This document shows positions 53,566 through 61,615 of a stretch of DNA of 64,000 nucleotides, in pieces. Below the pieces are notes generated by a model, which saw only the letters and a list, made by a program, of their open reading frames with translations, ran no database searches and was not told the DNA's origin. The first letter of the stretch is position 1; each line of letters starts with the position of its first letter. The stretch is from Sulfuricaulis sp. (GTDB lineage Bacteria > Pseudomonadota > Gammaproteobacteria > Acidiferrobacterales > Sulfurifustaceae), in the NCBI RefSeq assembly GCF_024653915.1, contig NZ_JANLGY010000005.1:124001-188000 (forward strand), written 5' to 3'. The position numbers and the translations under genes are program-made.

Positions 53566-54759
53566 TCAGCCGATTTCTGCGGCCTCCACCGCGTAAATCT
53601 CGGGAAGGTGCTGCGCGATGCATTCCCAGCGCTTGCCTTCGTCGCGGCTCATCCACAACTCCCCGCTCGTGGTTCCAAAATACAGTCCCACGGGATTTTG
53701 CGCGTCCGCGGTCATGGACTGGCGCTTCACCGTCCACCACGCCTGATTCTTGGGCAGGCCGGCATCGAGACGTTGCCAGGTCTTGCCGGCGTTCCGCGTC
53801 ACGTACGCGGCGGGCTTGCCTTCCGGACTCGTGCGTGGCCACACAGTCGTGCCATCCATGGGAAACACCCACGCGGTGTCGGCATCGCGCGGATGCACCA
53901 CCATGGGAAAGCCGACATCGCCAACCTGTTTCGGCATTTGTTTGCCGATGCGCGTCCACTCCTGCGACGGCCGGTCGAGCCGGTAAATGCCGCAGTGGTT
54001 TTGTTGATACAGGCGGTCCGGATTGCTCGGGCACATCTGCACGCAATGCGGGTCGTGGACGGCGATATTAGCGGGATCGAAACCCTCGACGACGTTCAGC
54101 CCTTTCACCAGCGTCGTGAAGCTGCGGCCGCGGTCAAATGTTTCGTGCACGCCGCCGCCTGACATGGCGAGATAAAGATGCGCCGGGTCGCGCGGGTCGA
54201 CGATGATCGAGTGCAGTTTCGGCCCATCCGGCGTGCCGTCCTGCTCGCTGCCCATCCAGGAACGGAACTGGGGGTCGTCGTTGATGATGGAGAACGGCTC
54301 CCAGGTGTCGCCGCCATCGTCGGAGCGGAACAAACCCTGCGGCGACGTGCCCGCGTACCACGCCTTCGGCTCGTTCGCATGGCACGGTGTAAGCCAGAAC
54401 GTGTGTTTCACCGAGCGGCCGTTCGGCGCCTGGGCAAACGCGGGCGGCTTCGTGGCCTCCTTCCAGGTTTTCCCGAGATCCGTGGAACGGAAAATGGTCG
54501 GACCAAGGTGGCCGGTGCTCGCCGCCGCCAGCAGCGTGCGCCCGTCGCGCGGATCGGGCACGAGGTGATTGATGATCTGGCCGAGAAAGTGCGGCCCGTC
54601 GACGCGCCAGGTCTTGCGTTTCGCATCGCCGTGAAACAGCCACGCGCCCTTGCGCGTGGCGACCAGCACCACCACCCCGCGCGCTGCGCGCGGGGCAGAT
54701 TTGGTTCGGACAACAGGCTTTTTCGTTCGGGACGGTGATTTCTTGTCAGCGCGCGCCAT
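53566..54759 (-). CDS. beta-propeller protein with Asp-box (BNR/sialidase-like) repeats
   Basis: 397 residues from the ATG at 54759, preceded by GGAGGAG; an upstream in-frame ATG is unlikely. A basic N-terminus (ADKKSPSRTKKPVVRTK) leads to Asp-box motifs S-x-D-x-G-x-x-W at several blades: STDLGKTWKE, SDDGGDTWEP, TRNAGKTWQR and SRDEGKRWEC, with GTTSGELWM near the end. The fold is a six- or seven-bladed propeller as in VPS10 and sialidase-like proteins. No signal peptide. It is followed by the MoaD-like gene; the pairing suggests a joint but unknown role. Confidence 0.88.
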   Translation of the reverse strand: MARADKKSPSRTKKPVVRTKSAPRAARGVVVLVATRKGAWLFHGDAKRKTWRVDGPHFLGQIINHLVPDPRDGRTLLAAASTGHLGPTIFRSTDLGKTWKEATKPPAFAQAPNGRSVKHTFWLTPCHANEPKAWYAGTSPQGLFRSDDGGDTWEPFSIINDDPQFRSWMGSEQDGTPDGPKLHSIIVDPRDPAHLYLAMSGGGVHETFDRGRSFTTLVKGLNVVEGFDPANIAVHDPHCVQMCPSNPDRLYQQNHCGIYRLDRPSQEWTRIGKQMPKQVGDVGFPMVVHPRDADTAWVFPMDGTTVWPRTSPEGKPAAYVTRNAGKTWQRLDAGLPKNQAWWTVKRQSMTADAQNPVGLYFGTTSGELWMSRDEGKRWECIAQHLPEIYAVEAAEIG

Positions 54760-54889
54760 GTATCGATTCTCCTCCGTGACAGGTTTCAGTACTCCGCCAG
54801 CAAAGCATGTCGCGCCGACCATGCGAAATCAAGCCTCGGGGGTGTAGGCTTATTACAGATTCTGACGAACGAAGACCGGGAGACTACCA

Positions 54890-55156
54890 ATGGAACTCAA
54901 GGGATCACGCCACTGCGGGAGTGTTAAATTCACCGTCCAGCCGCTACACCCGTATCCGTCCCGTATCCGTTGAATCTTTGCTACTGCTCGATATGCCGCC
55001 GTCTCCGAAAGAGCTGCGCCTCGGGATCCGGTGACTACGCTGAGATCGAAGGCAAGCTGGGTGCCGGTACTCGTCGGCCCGCGCGACAAGAAGTTTGATG
55101 AGTACCCGGAGGAATCTATCGCGGAGTGGCACCAGCGCTTAAAGTTGGAGCGCTGA
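54890..55156 (+). pseudogene. GFA-family (glutathione-dependent formaldehyde-activating-like) gene remnant
   Basis: The start MELKGSRHCGSVKFTVQPLH is a GFA domain opening, but a stop follows after 27 codons. In another frame CYCSICRRLRKSC carries the family's zinc cysteines, and in a third SKASWVPVLVGPRDKKFDEY with PEESIAEWHQRLKLER is the family's C-terminus. The middle third of the domain is missing. Several frameshifts and a deletion have destroyed the gene. Confidence 0.8.
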
Positions 55157-55428
55157 CTCACGGTACATAGTTTCAGGAATATAAGAGCAAGTCTCGAATT
55201 GTACGGCACGGCATTGTGTACAATGCACGCGTTTCCTTTGAAGTTCGCCGCGGAGGTCATCCGCGCCGGGCACCCGGTGCTCGCCGCCAAGATACAGCTG
55301 CGCACCGCCGTGCTTGATTGGCGTTCTCGTACACTGGAAACGATTGCCGCTGCCTAGCGAGTGGAGGCATGGTATTCTATGGCTGTCTGCAAACAGCTGT
55401 GGACAAGCAAGAATAAGGAGATATTCGA
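55157..55428. other. intergenic region before purE
   Basis: Contains an open frame of 44 codons at 55224 (MHAFPLKFAAEVIRAGHPVL) that may be another gene fragment, without a ribosome-binding site. ATAAGGAGATATTCGA at the right end is the strong ribosome-binding site of purE. Confidence 0.35.
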
Positions 55429-55926
55429 ATGAGCAGTAATCCGCGTGTGGCGGTAATCATGGGTTCCCAGAGCGACTGGGAAGTGATGCAGACTGCCGTG
55501 AAAATGCTTAAAGATTTTGGCGTCAGCTGCGAGGCCAAAGTGATGTCGGCGCATCGTACGCCCGAACTTGTCGCGGAGTACGTCCGCGCCGCGCCTACAC
55601 GCGGCACGAAATGCATCATCGCCGCCGCCGGTGGCGCCGCGCACCTAGCCGGCGTGGTGGCGGCGCACACAACCCTGCCGGTGCTGGGTGTGCCGATGCC
55701 TAGCAAGCACTTGCAGGGCATGGATTCGTTGCTCTCGACGGTACAAATGCCCAAGGGCATACCGGTGGCGACCTTCGCGATTGGTGACGCCGGTGCGGGC
55801 AACGCGGCGCTGTTCGCCGTGGCCATGCTTGCGCTCGAAGATGCCGTGCTGGCGCGCAAGCTCACCGAGTTCCGTAACAAGCAGGCCGACGCGATCAAGG
55901 CCACCAAGCTCCCGGACGTCTCTTGA
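55429..55926 (+). CDS. purE: N5-carboxyaminoimidazole ribonucleotide mutase
   Basis: 165 residues, class I PurE. VAVIMGSQSDWEVMQTAVKM, VMSAHRTPELVAEYV with the catalytic His, AAAGGAAHLAGVVAAHTTLP, and LPVLGVPMPSKHLQGMDSLL. It moves the carboxylate from N5 to C4 of the imidazole in purine synthesis. purK is not beside it; purC lies 2.5 kb downstream. Confidence 0.97.
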   Translation: MSSNPRVAVIMGSQSDWEVMQTAVKMLKDFGVSCEAKVMSAHRTPELVAEYVRAAPTRGTKCIIAAAGGAAHLAGVVAAHTTLPVLGVPMPSKHLQGMDSLLSTVQMPKGIPVATFAIGDAGAGNAALFAVAMLALEDAVLARKLTEFRNKQADAIKATKLPDVS

Positions 55927-55948
55927 CCCAGTCTAACAAAATGAAATG

Positions 55949-56047
55949 GACAGGATTAACAGGATTTACAGGATTAAAACGAAAATCCGGAAATCTTTTT
56001 TTTGATTTTTTAATTCCTAATCTTGTTAATCCTGTAAATCCTGTCTG
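55949..56047. repeat. CAGGATTAACAGGATT intergenic inverted repeat (copy 2)
   Basis: GGACAGGATTAACAGGATTT at the left, TTGTTAATCCTGTAAATCCT at the right, with an AT-rich centre. Same class as 25977. It lies between purE and pyrC, ending 27 bases before the pyrC start. Confidence 0.8.
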
Positions 56048-56073
56048 ATTTTTCTTTTTTGTCAGAGCCTCTG

Positions 56074-57114
56074 ATGCAGCTCACGCTGACACGCCCGGAC
56101 GACTGGCACCTGCACTTGCGCGACGGTGCGGCCTTGCGCGCGGTGCTACCGCACACGGCGCAGCGTTTCGCGCGCGCCATTGTCATGCCCAACCTGAAGG
56201 CGCCGGTCACCACCGTTACCCAGGCGCTGGCTTACCGCGAACGCATTCTGGCGGCGTTGCCTCCCGGCGCGCGTTTCGAGCCGCTCATGACTCTCTACCT
56301 CACTGATCGCACCACGCCGGAAGAAATCGCCACCGCGAAAAAAAGCGGGTTCGTGCACGCGGTCAAATATTATCCGGCCGGCGCCACCACCAACTCGGAG
56401 AACGGCGTTACCGATCTGTCCCGCTGCCGCGCGGTGTTTACCGCGATGGAAGAGCACGACCTGCCGCTGCTGCTGCACGGCGAAGTCACCGACCCGACGG
56501 TGGACGTTTTCGACCGCGAGCAGGTATTCATCGAACGTCACCTCGGCCCGCTCGTGCGTGACTTTCCGAAACTTCGCATCGTGCTCGAGCATGTCACCAC
56601 GCGCCAGGCGGTCGATTTTGTCGCGCAGGCGCCAGCCAATGTGGCGGCCACCATTACCGTGCATCACCTGCTACACAACCGCAGTGCCATGTTCCAGGGC
56701 GGAGTGCGGCCGCATTACTACTGCCTGCCGGTGCTGAAGCGTGAGGAACACCGTCTGGCACTGATCAAGGCGGCCACCAGCGGTAGTCCAAAATTCTTTC
56801 TTGGCACCGACAGCGCGCCACATGCGCGCCATGCCAAGGAATCGAGTTGCGGCTGCGCCGGCATCTATACGGCGCATGCCGCGCTCGAATTGTATGCGGA
56901 AGCATTCGAAGCCGCCGGCGCACTGAAACAGCTTGAAGCCTTTACCAGTCATTTTGGCGCTGATTATTACCGTCTGCCGCGCAACCGTGACAGCATCACG
57001 CTGATGAAGGAGTCGTGGTCGGTGCCGAAAGAACTGGAATTCGGTGATGACACCCTGGTGCCGTTGCGTGCCGGCGGGACCGTCGCCTGGAAACTGGCAA
57101 CGAAGCCGTCGTGA
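56074..57114 (+). CDS. pyrC: dihydroorotase, PyrC type
   Basis: 346 residues from the ATG at 56074; a TTG at 56059 would add five residues. Zinc enzyme that closes the dihydroorotate ring in pyrimidine synthesis. [10 protein letters not shown] carries the first metal histidines, [16 protein letters not shown] the carbamylated lysine, LHGEV and VLEHVTT further ligands, and [13 protein letters not shown] the catalytic Asp. It overlaps the next gene by four bases. Confidence 0.96.
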   Translation: MQLTLTRPDDWHLHLRDGAALRAVLPHTAQRFARAIVMPNLKAPVTTVTQALAYRERILAALPPGARFEPLMTLYLTDRTTPEEIATAKKSGFVHAVKYYPAGATTNSENGVTDLSRCRAVFTAMEEHDLPLLLHGEVTDPTVDVFDREQVFIERHLGPLVRDFPKLRIVLEHVTTRQAVDFVAQAPANVAATITVHHLLHNRSAMFQGGVRPHYYCLPVLKREEHRLALIKAATSGSPKFFLGTDSAPHARHAKESSCGCAGIYTAHAALELYAEAFEAAGALKQLEAFTSHFGADYYRLPRNRDSITLMKESWSVPKELEFGDDTLVPLRAGGTVAWKLATKPS

Positions 57115-58061
57115 TCGCCGTGGCGGAACTCCGGCAGGTGCTCGATGTTGCTGTTGCCGTCATTCAGCGCGAAGACGGACGTGTGCTGCTGGCGCAGCGC
57201 CCGGCTGGCAAACCGTGGGAAGGTTACTGGGAATTTCCCGGTGGAAAAATCGAGAGCGGCGAAAGCGCCGACCAGGCGCTGGCGCGCGAGCTGCACGAAG
57301 AACTCGGCGTCGATCTCGACCGCGTGTATCCGTGGGTGACACAGGAATACGCTTACCCGGAGAAGCGGGTACGGCTACATTTTTACCGCGTGCTGGCGTG
57401 GCATGGCCAGCCACACGGGCGTGAAGGGCAGGGCATGTCATGGGAGAATCCTGCGGCGATCAATATCGGTCCCTTGCTGCCAGCGAACGACAAGGTGTTG
57501 CGCGCGTTGTCTTTGCCTTCAGTTTACGCGATCACGAATGCCAGGAAATACGGCGAGGTAGAATTCATGCAACGGCTGAAAGCCGCGCTCGAAAAAGGCG
57601 TGCGGCTTATTCAGGTGCGAGAGCACGAAATGCCACCGGAGCAACTCGAATCATTCTCACGCCGCGTGGTAACGTTGGCCCACGAGTATGATGCCAGGGT
57701 ACTTATTAATAGTGATGAGACGCTGGCCCGGCGCTGCGGCGCCGATGGTGTGCACTTGCCCAGCGAACATCTGATGCGCTTGAAACAACGCCCGGGAACA
57801 CGAATATGGGCCGCTTCCTGCCACGACGCCGCCGAGCTGGCGCAGGCGGCCCGGCTTTCGGCCGATTTTGTCGTGCTGTCACCGGTATTGCCGACACTGA
57901 CCCATCCTGACGCTGCCGGCATGGGTTGGGGAAAGTTTGCCGGTTTTGTGAATAATTATCCGCTGCCGGTCTACGCGCTCGGCGGCATGAAACGCGAATT
58001 GCTCGACACCGCCATGAAGCATGGGGCGCATGGCGTCAGCCTCTTGAGCGGTATCTGGTAA
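57111..58061 (+). CDS. Nudix hydrolase (MutT) fused to thiamine-phosphate-synthase-like domain
   Basis: 316 residues from a GTG overlapping the pyrC stop (GTGA). N-terminal MutT domain with the Nudix box [20 protein letters not shown] followed by ELGV; C-terminal half from about 140 is a ThiE/TenI-type barrel: [57 protein letters not shown] and [10 protein letters not shown]. This fusion is common in gamma- and betaproteobacteria. The MutT half should clean oxidised dGTP; whether the ThiE half is active is unsettled. Confidence 0.92.
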   Translation: MIAVAELRQVLDVAVAVIQREDGRVLLAQRPAGKPWEGYWEFPGGKIESGESADQALARELHEELGVDLDRVYPWVTQEYAYPEKRVRLHFYRVLAWHGQPHGREGQGMSWENPAAINIGPLLPANDKVLRALSLPSVYAITNARKYGEVEFMQRLKAALEKGVRLIQVREHEMPPEQLESFSRRVVTLAHEYDARVLINSDETLARRCGADGVHLPSEHLMRLKQRPGTRIWAASCHDAAELAQAARLSADFVVLSPVLPTLTHPDAAGMGWGKFAGFVNNYPLPVYALGGMKRELLDTAMKHGAHGVSLLSGIW

Positions 58062-58073
58062 GGAGAAAAAACC

Positions 58074-58328
58074 ATGGAATCCACCAACACCCTGGGCCTG
58101 ATTGCCGGCGCGCTGACCACCGTCGCCTTCATTCCCCAGGTGGTGAAAATCTGGAAATCCAAGCACACCCTGGACATCTCATTGGGCATGTTTGCGATTT
58201 TCAGCGTGGGTGTGTTCCTGTGGCTGCTGTACGGTATCCAGCTCGGCGCCTTGCCGCTCATTCTGTCCAACAGCATCACGCTGGTATTGTCGCTGACAAT
58301 TCTGTTTTTCAAGCTCAAATACAAATAA
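58074..58328 (+). CDS. SemiSWEET family transporter
   Basis: 84 residues with three membrane helices: TLGLIAGALTTVAFIPQVVK, DISLGMFAIFSVGVFLWLLY and LPLILSNSITLVLSLTILFF. The PQ motif (FIPQVVKIW) in helix 1 and the length identify a bacterial SemiSWEET, which forms dimers that let sugars cross the membrane. GGAG lies upstream; it begins 12 bases after the fusion gene. Confidence 0.92.
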   Translation: MESTNTLGLIAGALTTVAFIPQVVKIWKSKHTLDISLGMFAIFSVGVFLWLLYGIQLGALPLILSNSITLVLSLTILFFKLKYK

Positions 58329-58401
58329 ATCTTCGGGATTGAGTCGGTTTTCCGAAGCCGATAGCATTAATCTGAAATTGCAACATAGTCTGGAGTGGAT
58401 C

Positions 58402-59289
58402 ATGCCGGAAACGCTATATCAATCTGACATCAAGAGCCTGCGGCTGCGCAATCGCGGCAAGGTGCGTGATATTTACGATGTCGACGACAAGCATCTGCTC
58501 ATCGTCACCACCGATCGCTTGTCCGCTTTCGACGTGGTGCTGCCCGATCCCATCCCCGGCAAGGGCGCGCTGCTGACCGCCATGTCGAATTTCTGGTTCG
58601 CGCGCACGCGCGCGACCATTCCCAACCAGCTGACCGACACGCCGCTCGAAAAGATCCTCAAGGATCCCGCTGAGCGCAAGCAGGTGGAAGGCCGCGCGAC
58701 CCTGGTGAAGAAGCTCAAGCCGCTGCCGGTGGAGGCGATCGTGCGCGGTTATATCGTCGGCAGCGGCTGGAAGGAATACAAAACTTCGGGTACGGTTTGC
58801 GGTATCCAGCTGCCCGCCGGGCTGAAAGAGGCCGACCGCCTGCCGGAGCCGATCTTCACACCGTCCACCAAGGCGGACATCGGGCAACACGATGAGAACA
58901 TCAGCTTCGACACAGCCGCGGAGCTTCTGGGCAAGGACATGGCGGAGAAAGTGAAAAACGCGAGCCTCACCATCTATAAGGAATGCGCCGCCTATGCGCT
59001 CACGCGCGGTATCATCATTGCCGACACCAAGTTTGAGTTCGGTCTGGACGAGAAGGGCACGCTCACGCTGATCGATGAAGTGCTGACGCCCGACTCATCG
59101 CGCTTCTGGCCCGCGGATTTGTACAAACCCGGTGCCAACCCGCCGAGCTACGACAAGCAATACGTGCGCGACTACCTGGAAAGCATCAACTGGAACAAGA
59201 AGCCACCGGCACCCAAGCTGCCGCCGGAAGTGATCGCCAAAACGGCGGAGAAATACCGCGAAGCGCTCACGCGTCTGACCGGCAGTTAG
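58402..59289 (+). CDS. purC: phosphoribosylaminoimidazole-succinocarboxamide synthase
   Basis: 295 residues from the ATG at 58402, six bases after GGAG; an in-frame ATG at 58339 gives an atypical extension. SLRLRNRGKVRDIYDVDDKH, IVTTDRLSAFDVVLPDPIPG, VEAIVRGYIVGSGWKEY, KADIGQHDENISF and IIIADTKFEFGLDEKG with LIDEVLTPDSSRFWPAD are the family's motifs. It adds aspartate to CAIR in purine synthesis, two steps after PurE. Confidence 0.97.
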   Translation: MPETLYQSDIKSLRLRNRGKVRDIYDVDDKHLLIVTTDRLSAFDVVLPDPIPGKGALLTAMSNFWFARTRATIPNQLTDTPLEKILKDPAERKQVEGRATLVKKLKPLPVEAIVRGYIVGSGWKEYKTSGTVCGIQLPAGLKEADRLPEPIFTPSTKADIGQHDENISFDTAAELLGKDMAEKVKNASLTIYKECAAYALTRGIIIADTKFEFGLDEKGTLTLIDEVLTPDSSRFWPADLYKPGANPPSYDKQYVRDYLESINWNKKPPAPKLPPEVIAKTAEKYREALTRLTGS

Positions 59290-59335
59290 AGACGGCGCAC
59301 ACACCGAGTTAGAGCATACAGAGGAGTACGCTTCT

Positions 59336-61000
59336 CTATTCCACCTTTGTTTGCGCGATTTTATGTGCCACCGCCTCGGCAGCCTTCATCCCATCGACGG
59401 CGGCGGAGATGATCCCGCCGGCAAAGCCCGCGCCTTCGCCGGCGGGATATAAGCCAATGGTATTCACGCTCTCGAAATTATCTTTCCGCGCGATCCGGAT
59501 CGGTGAAGAGGTGCGCGTCTCGACCCCGGTGAGCACGGCATCCTGCATGGCGAAGCCCCGGAGGGATTTTTCGAACACCGGAATAGCCTCGCGTATGGCG
59601 CTAATGGCGTAATCCGGCAGTGCCGTGCTCAGGTCAGTCCAGGTGACGCCCGGTGTGTATGAAGGGATCACCGAACCCGGCGCGGTCGAAGGCTTGCCAG
59701 CAAGGAAATCGCCCACGAGCTGAGCCGGCGCGTTGTAATTCATCCCGCCTAATTCAAATGCCTTTTCTTCCAGCTGCCGCTGCAGAGCGATGCCCGCGAG
59801 CGGATGGTCGCTGCCGAAATCCGCCGGCGTGATGCCGACGACGATGCCGGCGTTGGCGTTGCGTTCGTTGCGCGAGTAATGGCTCATGCCGTTGGTGACC
59901 ACGCGCCCTTCCTCCGAGCTGGCTGCGACGACTTGTCCACCCGGGCACATGCAGAAGCTATAAACGTCACGGCCGTTTTTGCCGTGATGGACAAGATTGT
60001 AATCGGCCGCACCTAAAATCGGATTGCCCGCATGTTTTCCCAGGCGGCAGACGTCAATCATGTGCTGTGGGTGTTCGATGCGAAAGCCGATGGAAAACGG
60101 CTTCGGTTCGATATGGACTCCTCGTCTATGGAGCCTTTCAAAGGTATCACGTGCGCTGTGACCGACGGCGAGGATGACATGGTCAGTGACGATAACTTCG
60201 CCGTTAACAAGCGTTATCCCGTGCACCGCGGCCGCTCTCGGCATCCTGCCTCCCGCGGCACTTGTACGTCCCTGTACATCGCCGTCTCCAATAGTGATAT
60301 CCGTGACGTGAGAGTCAAAACGAATTTCGCCCCCGAGTTTGATAATCATTTCCCGGAGTTTCTCCACGACTTTGACCAACCGCAGCGTACCAATGTGCGG
60401 CTTGCTGATGTAGAGAATTTCATCTGGTGCTCCTGCGTCCACGAAATCCTTGAGGATCTGGCGCATATGATGTCCCCGATCCTTGATGCCGGTGTATAGC
60501 TTGCCGTCGGAGAAGGTGCCGGCGCCGCCCTCGCCGAATTGCACGTTGGATTCCGGGTTCAAGCGACCCTCGCGCCAGAAGTCCCACACATCTTTGGTGC
60601 GCTCACGCACGTTCTTGCCACGTTCGAGGATGATGGGCTTGAAGCCCATGCGCGCGAGCGACAGCCCGGCGAATATCCCGCACGGGCCGGTGCCGATGAC
60701 CACCGGCCGCATTTTGTTATTTGTGGGAGCCTGTACCGGGTAACGGTAGATTTCATCCGGCGCGCGCGCGAGATGTCGGCTGCCATGAAAACGCTTGAGC
60801 AGTGCGGCTTCGTCTTTGACCTCGACATCGAGGGTGTAGACGAACAGGACCTCACCGGATTGGCGCGCGTCGTAGCCGCGCCGGCGCATGCGATAGTCCA
60901 GCAATTCCGGCTCGGGTATTCCCAGCATGCGCAGGATCGCGGCTTTAAGCTCGTCCTCGCGGTGGTTGAGGCCGAGTTTCACTTCTGTCAGACGCAACAT
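59336..61000 (-). CDS. FAD-dependent oxidoreductase (COG2509-like), containing an in-frame repeat insertion
   Basis: 554 residues from the ATG at 61000 (MLRLTEVKLGLNHREDELKA), the family's usual start. An N-terminal domain is followed by the dinucleotide motif VIGTGPCGIFAGLSLARMGF at about 98, FGEGGAGTFSDGKLYTG and a C-terminal FAD motif GLYPAGEGAGFAGGIISAAV. I recall this as the COG2509 type of uncharacterised flavoprotein. Residues 241-258 (DVQGRTSAAGGRMPRAA) interrupt a beta hairpin between TDITIGDG and VHGITLVNGE; the same peptide appears in copA and copB. Substrate unknown. Confidence 0.88.
   Translation of the reverse strand: MLRLTEVKLGLNHREDELKAAILRMLGIPEPELLDYRMRRRGYDARQSGEVLFVYTLDVEVKDEAALLKRFHGSRHLARAPDEIYRYPVQAPTNNKMRPVVIGTGPCGIFAGLSLARMGFKPIILERGKNVRERTKDVWDFWREGRLNPESNVQFGEGGAGTFSDGKLYTGIKDRGHHMRQILKDFVDAGAPDEILYISKPHIGTLRLVKVVEKLREMIIKLGGEIRFDSHVTDITIGDGDVQGRTSAAGGRMPRAAAVHGITLVNGEVIVTDHVILAVGHSARDTFERLHRRGVHIEPKPFSIGFRIEHPQHMIDVCRLGKHAGNPILGAADYNLVHHGKNGRDVYSFCMCPGGQVVAASSEEGRVVTNGMSHYSRNERNANAGIVVGITPADFGSDHPLAGIALQRQLEEKAFELGGMNYNAPAQLVGDFLAGKPSTAPGSVIPSYTPGVTWTDLSTALPDYAISAIREAIPVFEKSLRGFAMQDAVLTGVETRTSSPIRIARKDNFESVNTIGLYPAGEGAGFAGGIISAAVDGMKAAEAVAHKIAQTKVE
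60228..60280 (-). repeat. in-frame coding repeat element, copy A (in FAD oxidoreductase)
   Basis: About 53 bp read on the minus strand, beginning GATGTACAGGGACGTACAAG and ending GAGCGGCCGC; gives DVQGRTSAAGGRMPRAA. Copies at 62798 and 63595 are read in the same frame. The second half is an imperfect hairpin: GCCGC and GCGGC outside, GGCA and TGCC inside. Confidence 0.85.
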
Positions 61001-61160
61001 GAGAATTGAGGAAAGATCGCAGACAGTCGGGTTGAATAGGTTTGCGCCATTATGGCACACCAGTGTTGGGGCCTTGACGAAACTAACCGGTTGATCCACG
61101 GACTAAGCTAGACAATTTTGCGGCTTTTTACCCCCCGATGAATTCTGTTAAAGTAGTTCC

Positions 61161-61529
61161 ATGTCTCATGTGAAAGGATTTTCGCGCGTCATTTCCATGT
61201 TACTGGCAATAGCGCTGGTGTGGGCGCCCGCGTTGCCTTCTTTTGCCATGATGATCAAGGCCGGTGATGCCCATGCTGTTCACGCCACCCATGACGGCAA
61301 CCACGGGAACGTGTCGGACACTGCTACAGCAAAGCAGACGCCCTGCACCCAACATGATTCCTGCGACGGCCAATGTTGTGCTTTCTGCGCACAATGCTTC
61401 GGCGCTGTTTCCATGATTCTCCCGGACGAAGCCCAGCCTCATCCGGTGCAATCATCGATTCTGAGTGAGCTCCACCCCCGTCTTCTGGTCACGTCTCCTG
61501 ATCGACCACCGCGTATTCTTTCCCTCTGA
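61161..61529 (+). CDS. exported Cys/His-rich small protein of the copper operon
   Basis: 122 residues. Signal peptide up to about residue 30 (VISMLLAIALVWAPALPSFA). The mature part is His-rich (DAHAVHATHDGNHGN) and carries a cluster of six cysteines: CTQHDSCDGQCCAFCAQC. Such small proteins often precede copA in proteobacterial copper operons and are thought to bind or sense metal. The role is inferred from composition and position. The ribosome-binding site is weak; a GTG at 61170 (VKGFSRV) is an alternative start. Confidence 0.78.
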   Translation: MSHVKGFSRVISMLLAIALVWAPALPSFAMMIKAGDAHAVHATHDGNHGNVSDTATAKQTPCTQHDSCDGQCCAFCAQCFGAVSMILPDEAQPHPVQSSILSELHPRLLVTSPDRPPRILSL

Positions 61530-61615
61530 TTATCCGTTGTTGCTGACGCCGTGAGCGTCGCGTCGCCACAGGCGACGTACCCAATATTTCAATTCATGCA
61601 TTGCGGGAGAGTGTT

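Noticed and set aside
55224-55358. 44-codon frame MHAFPLKFAAEV
   Set aside because: Possible gene fragment, but without start signals or similarity it cannot be supported as a gene.
61126-61154. TTTTAC and TAAAGT as a promoter for the copper operon
   Set aside because: Spacing of 17 is right but the -35 match is poor; no copper-box dyad could be found with confidence.
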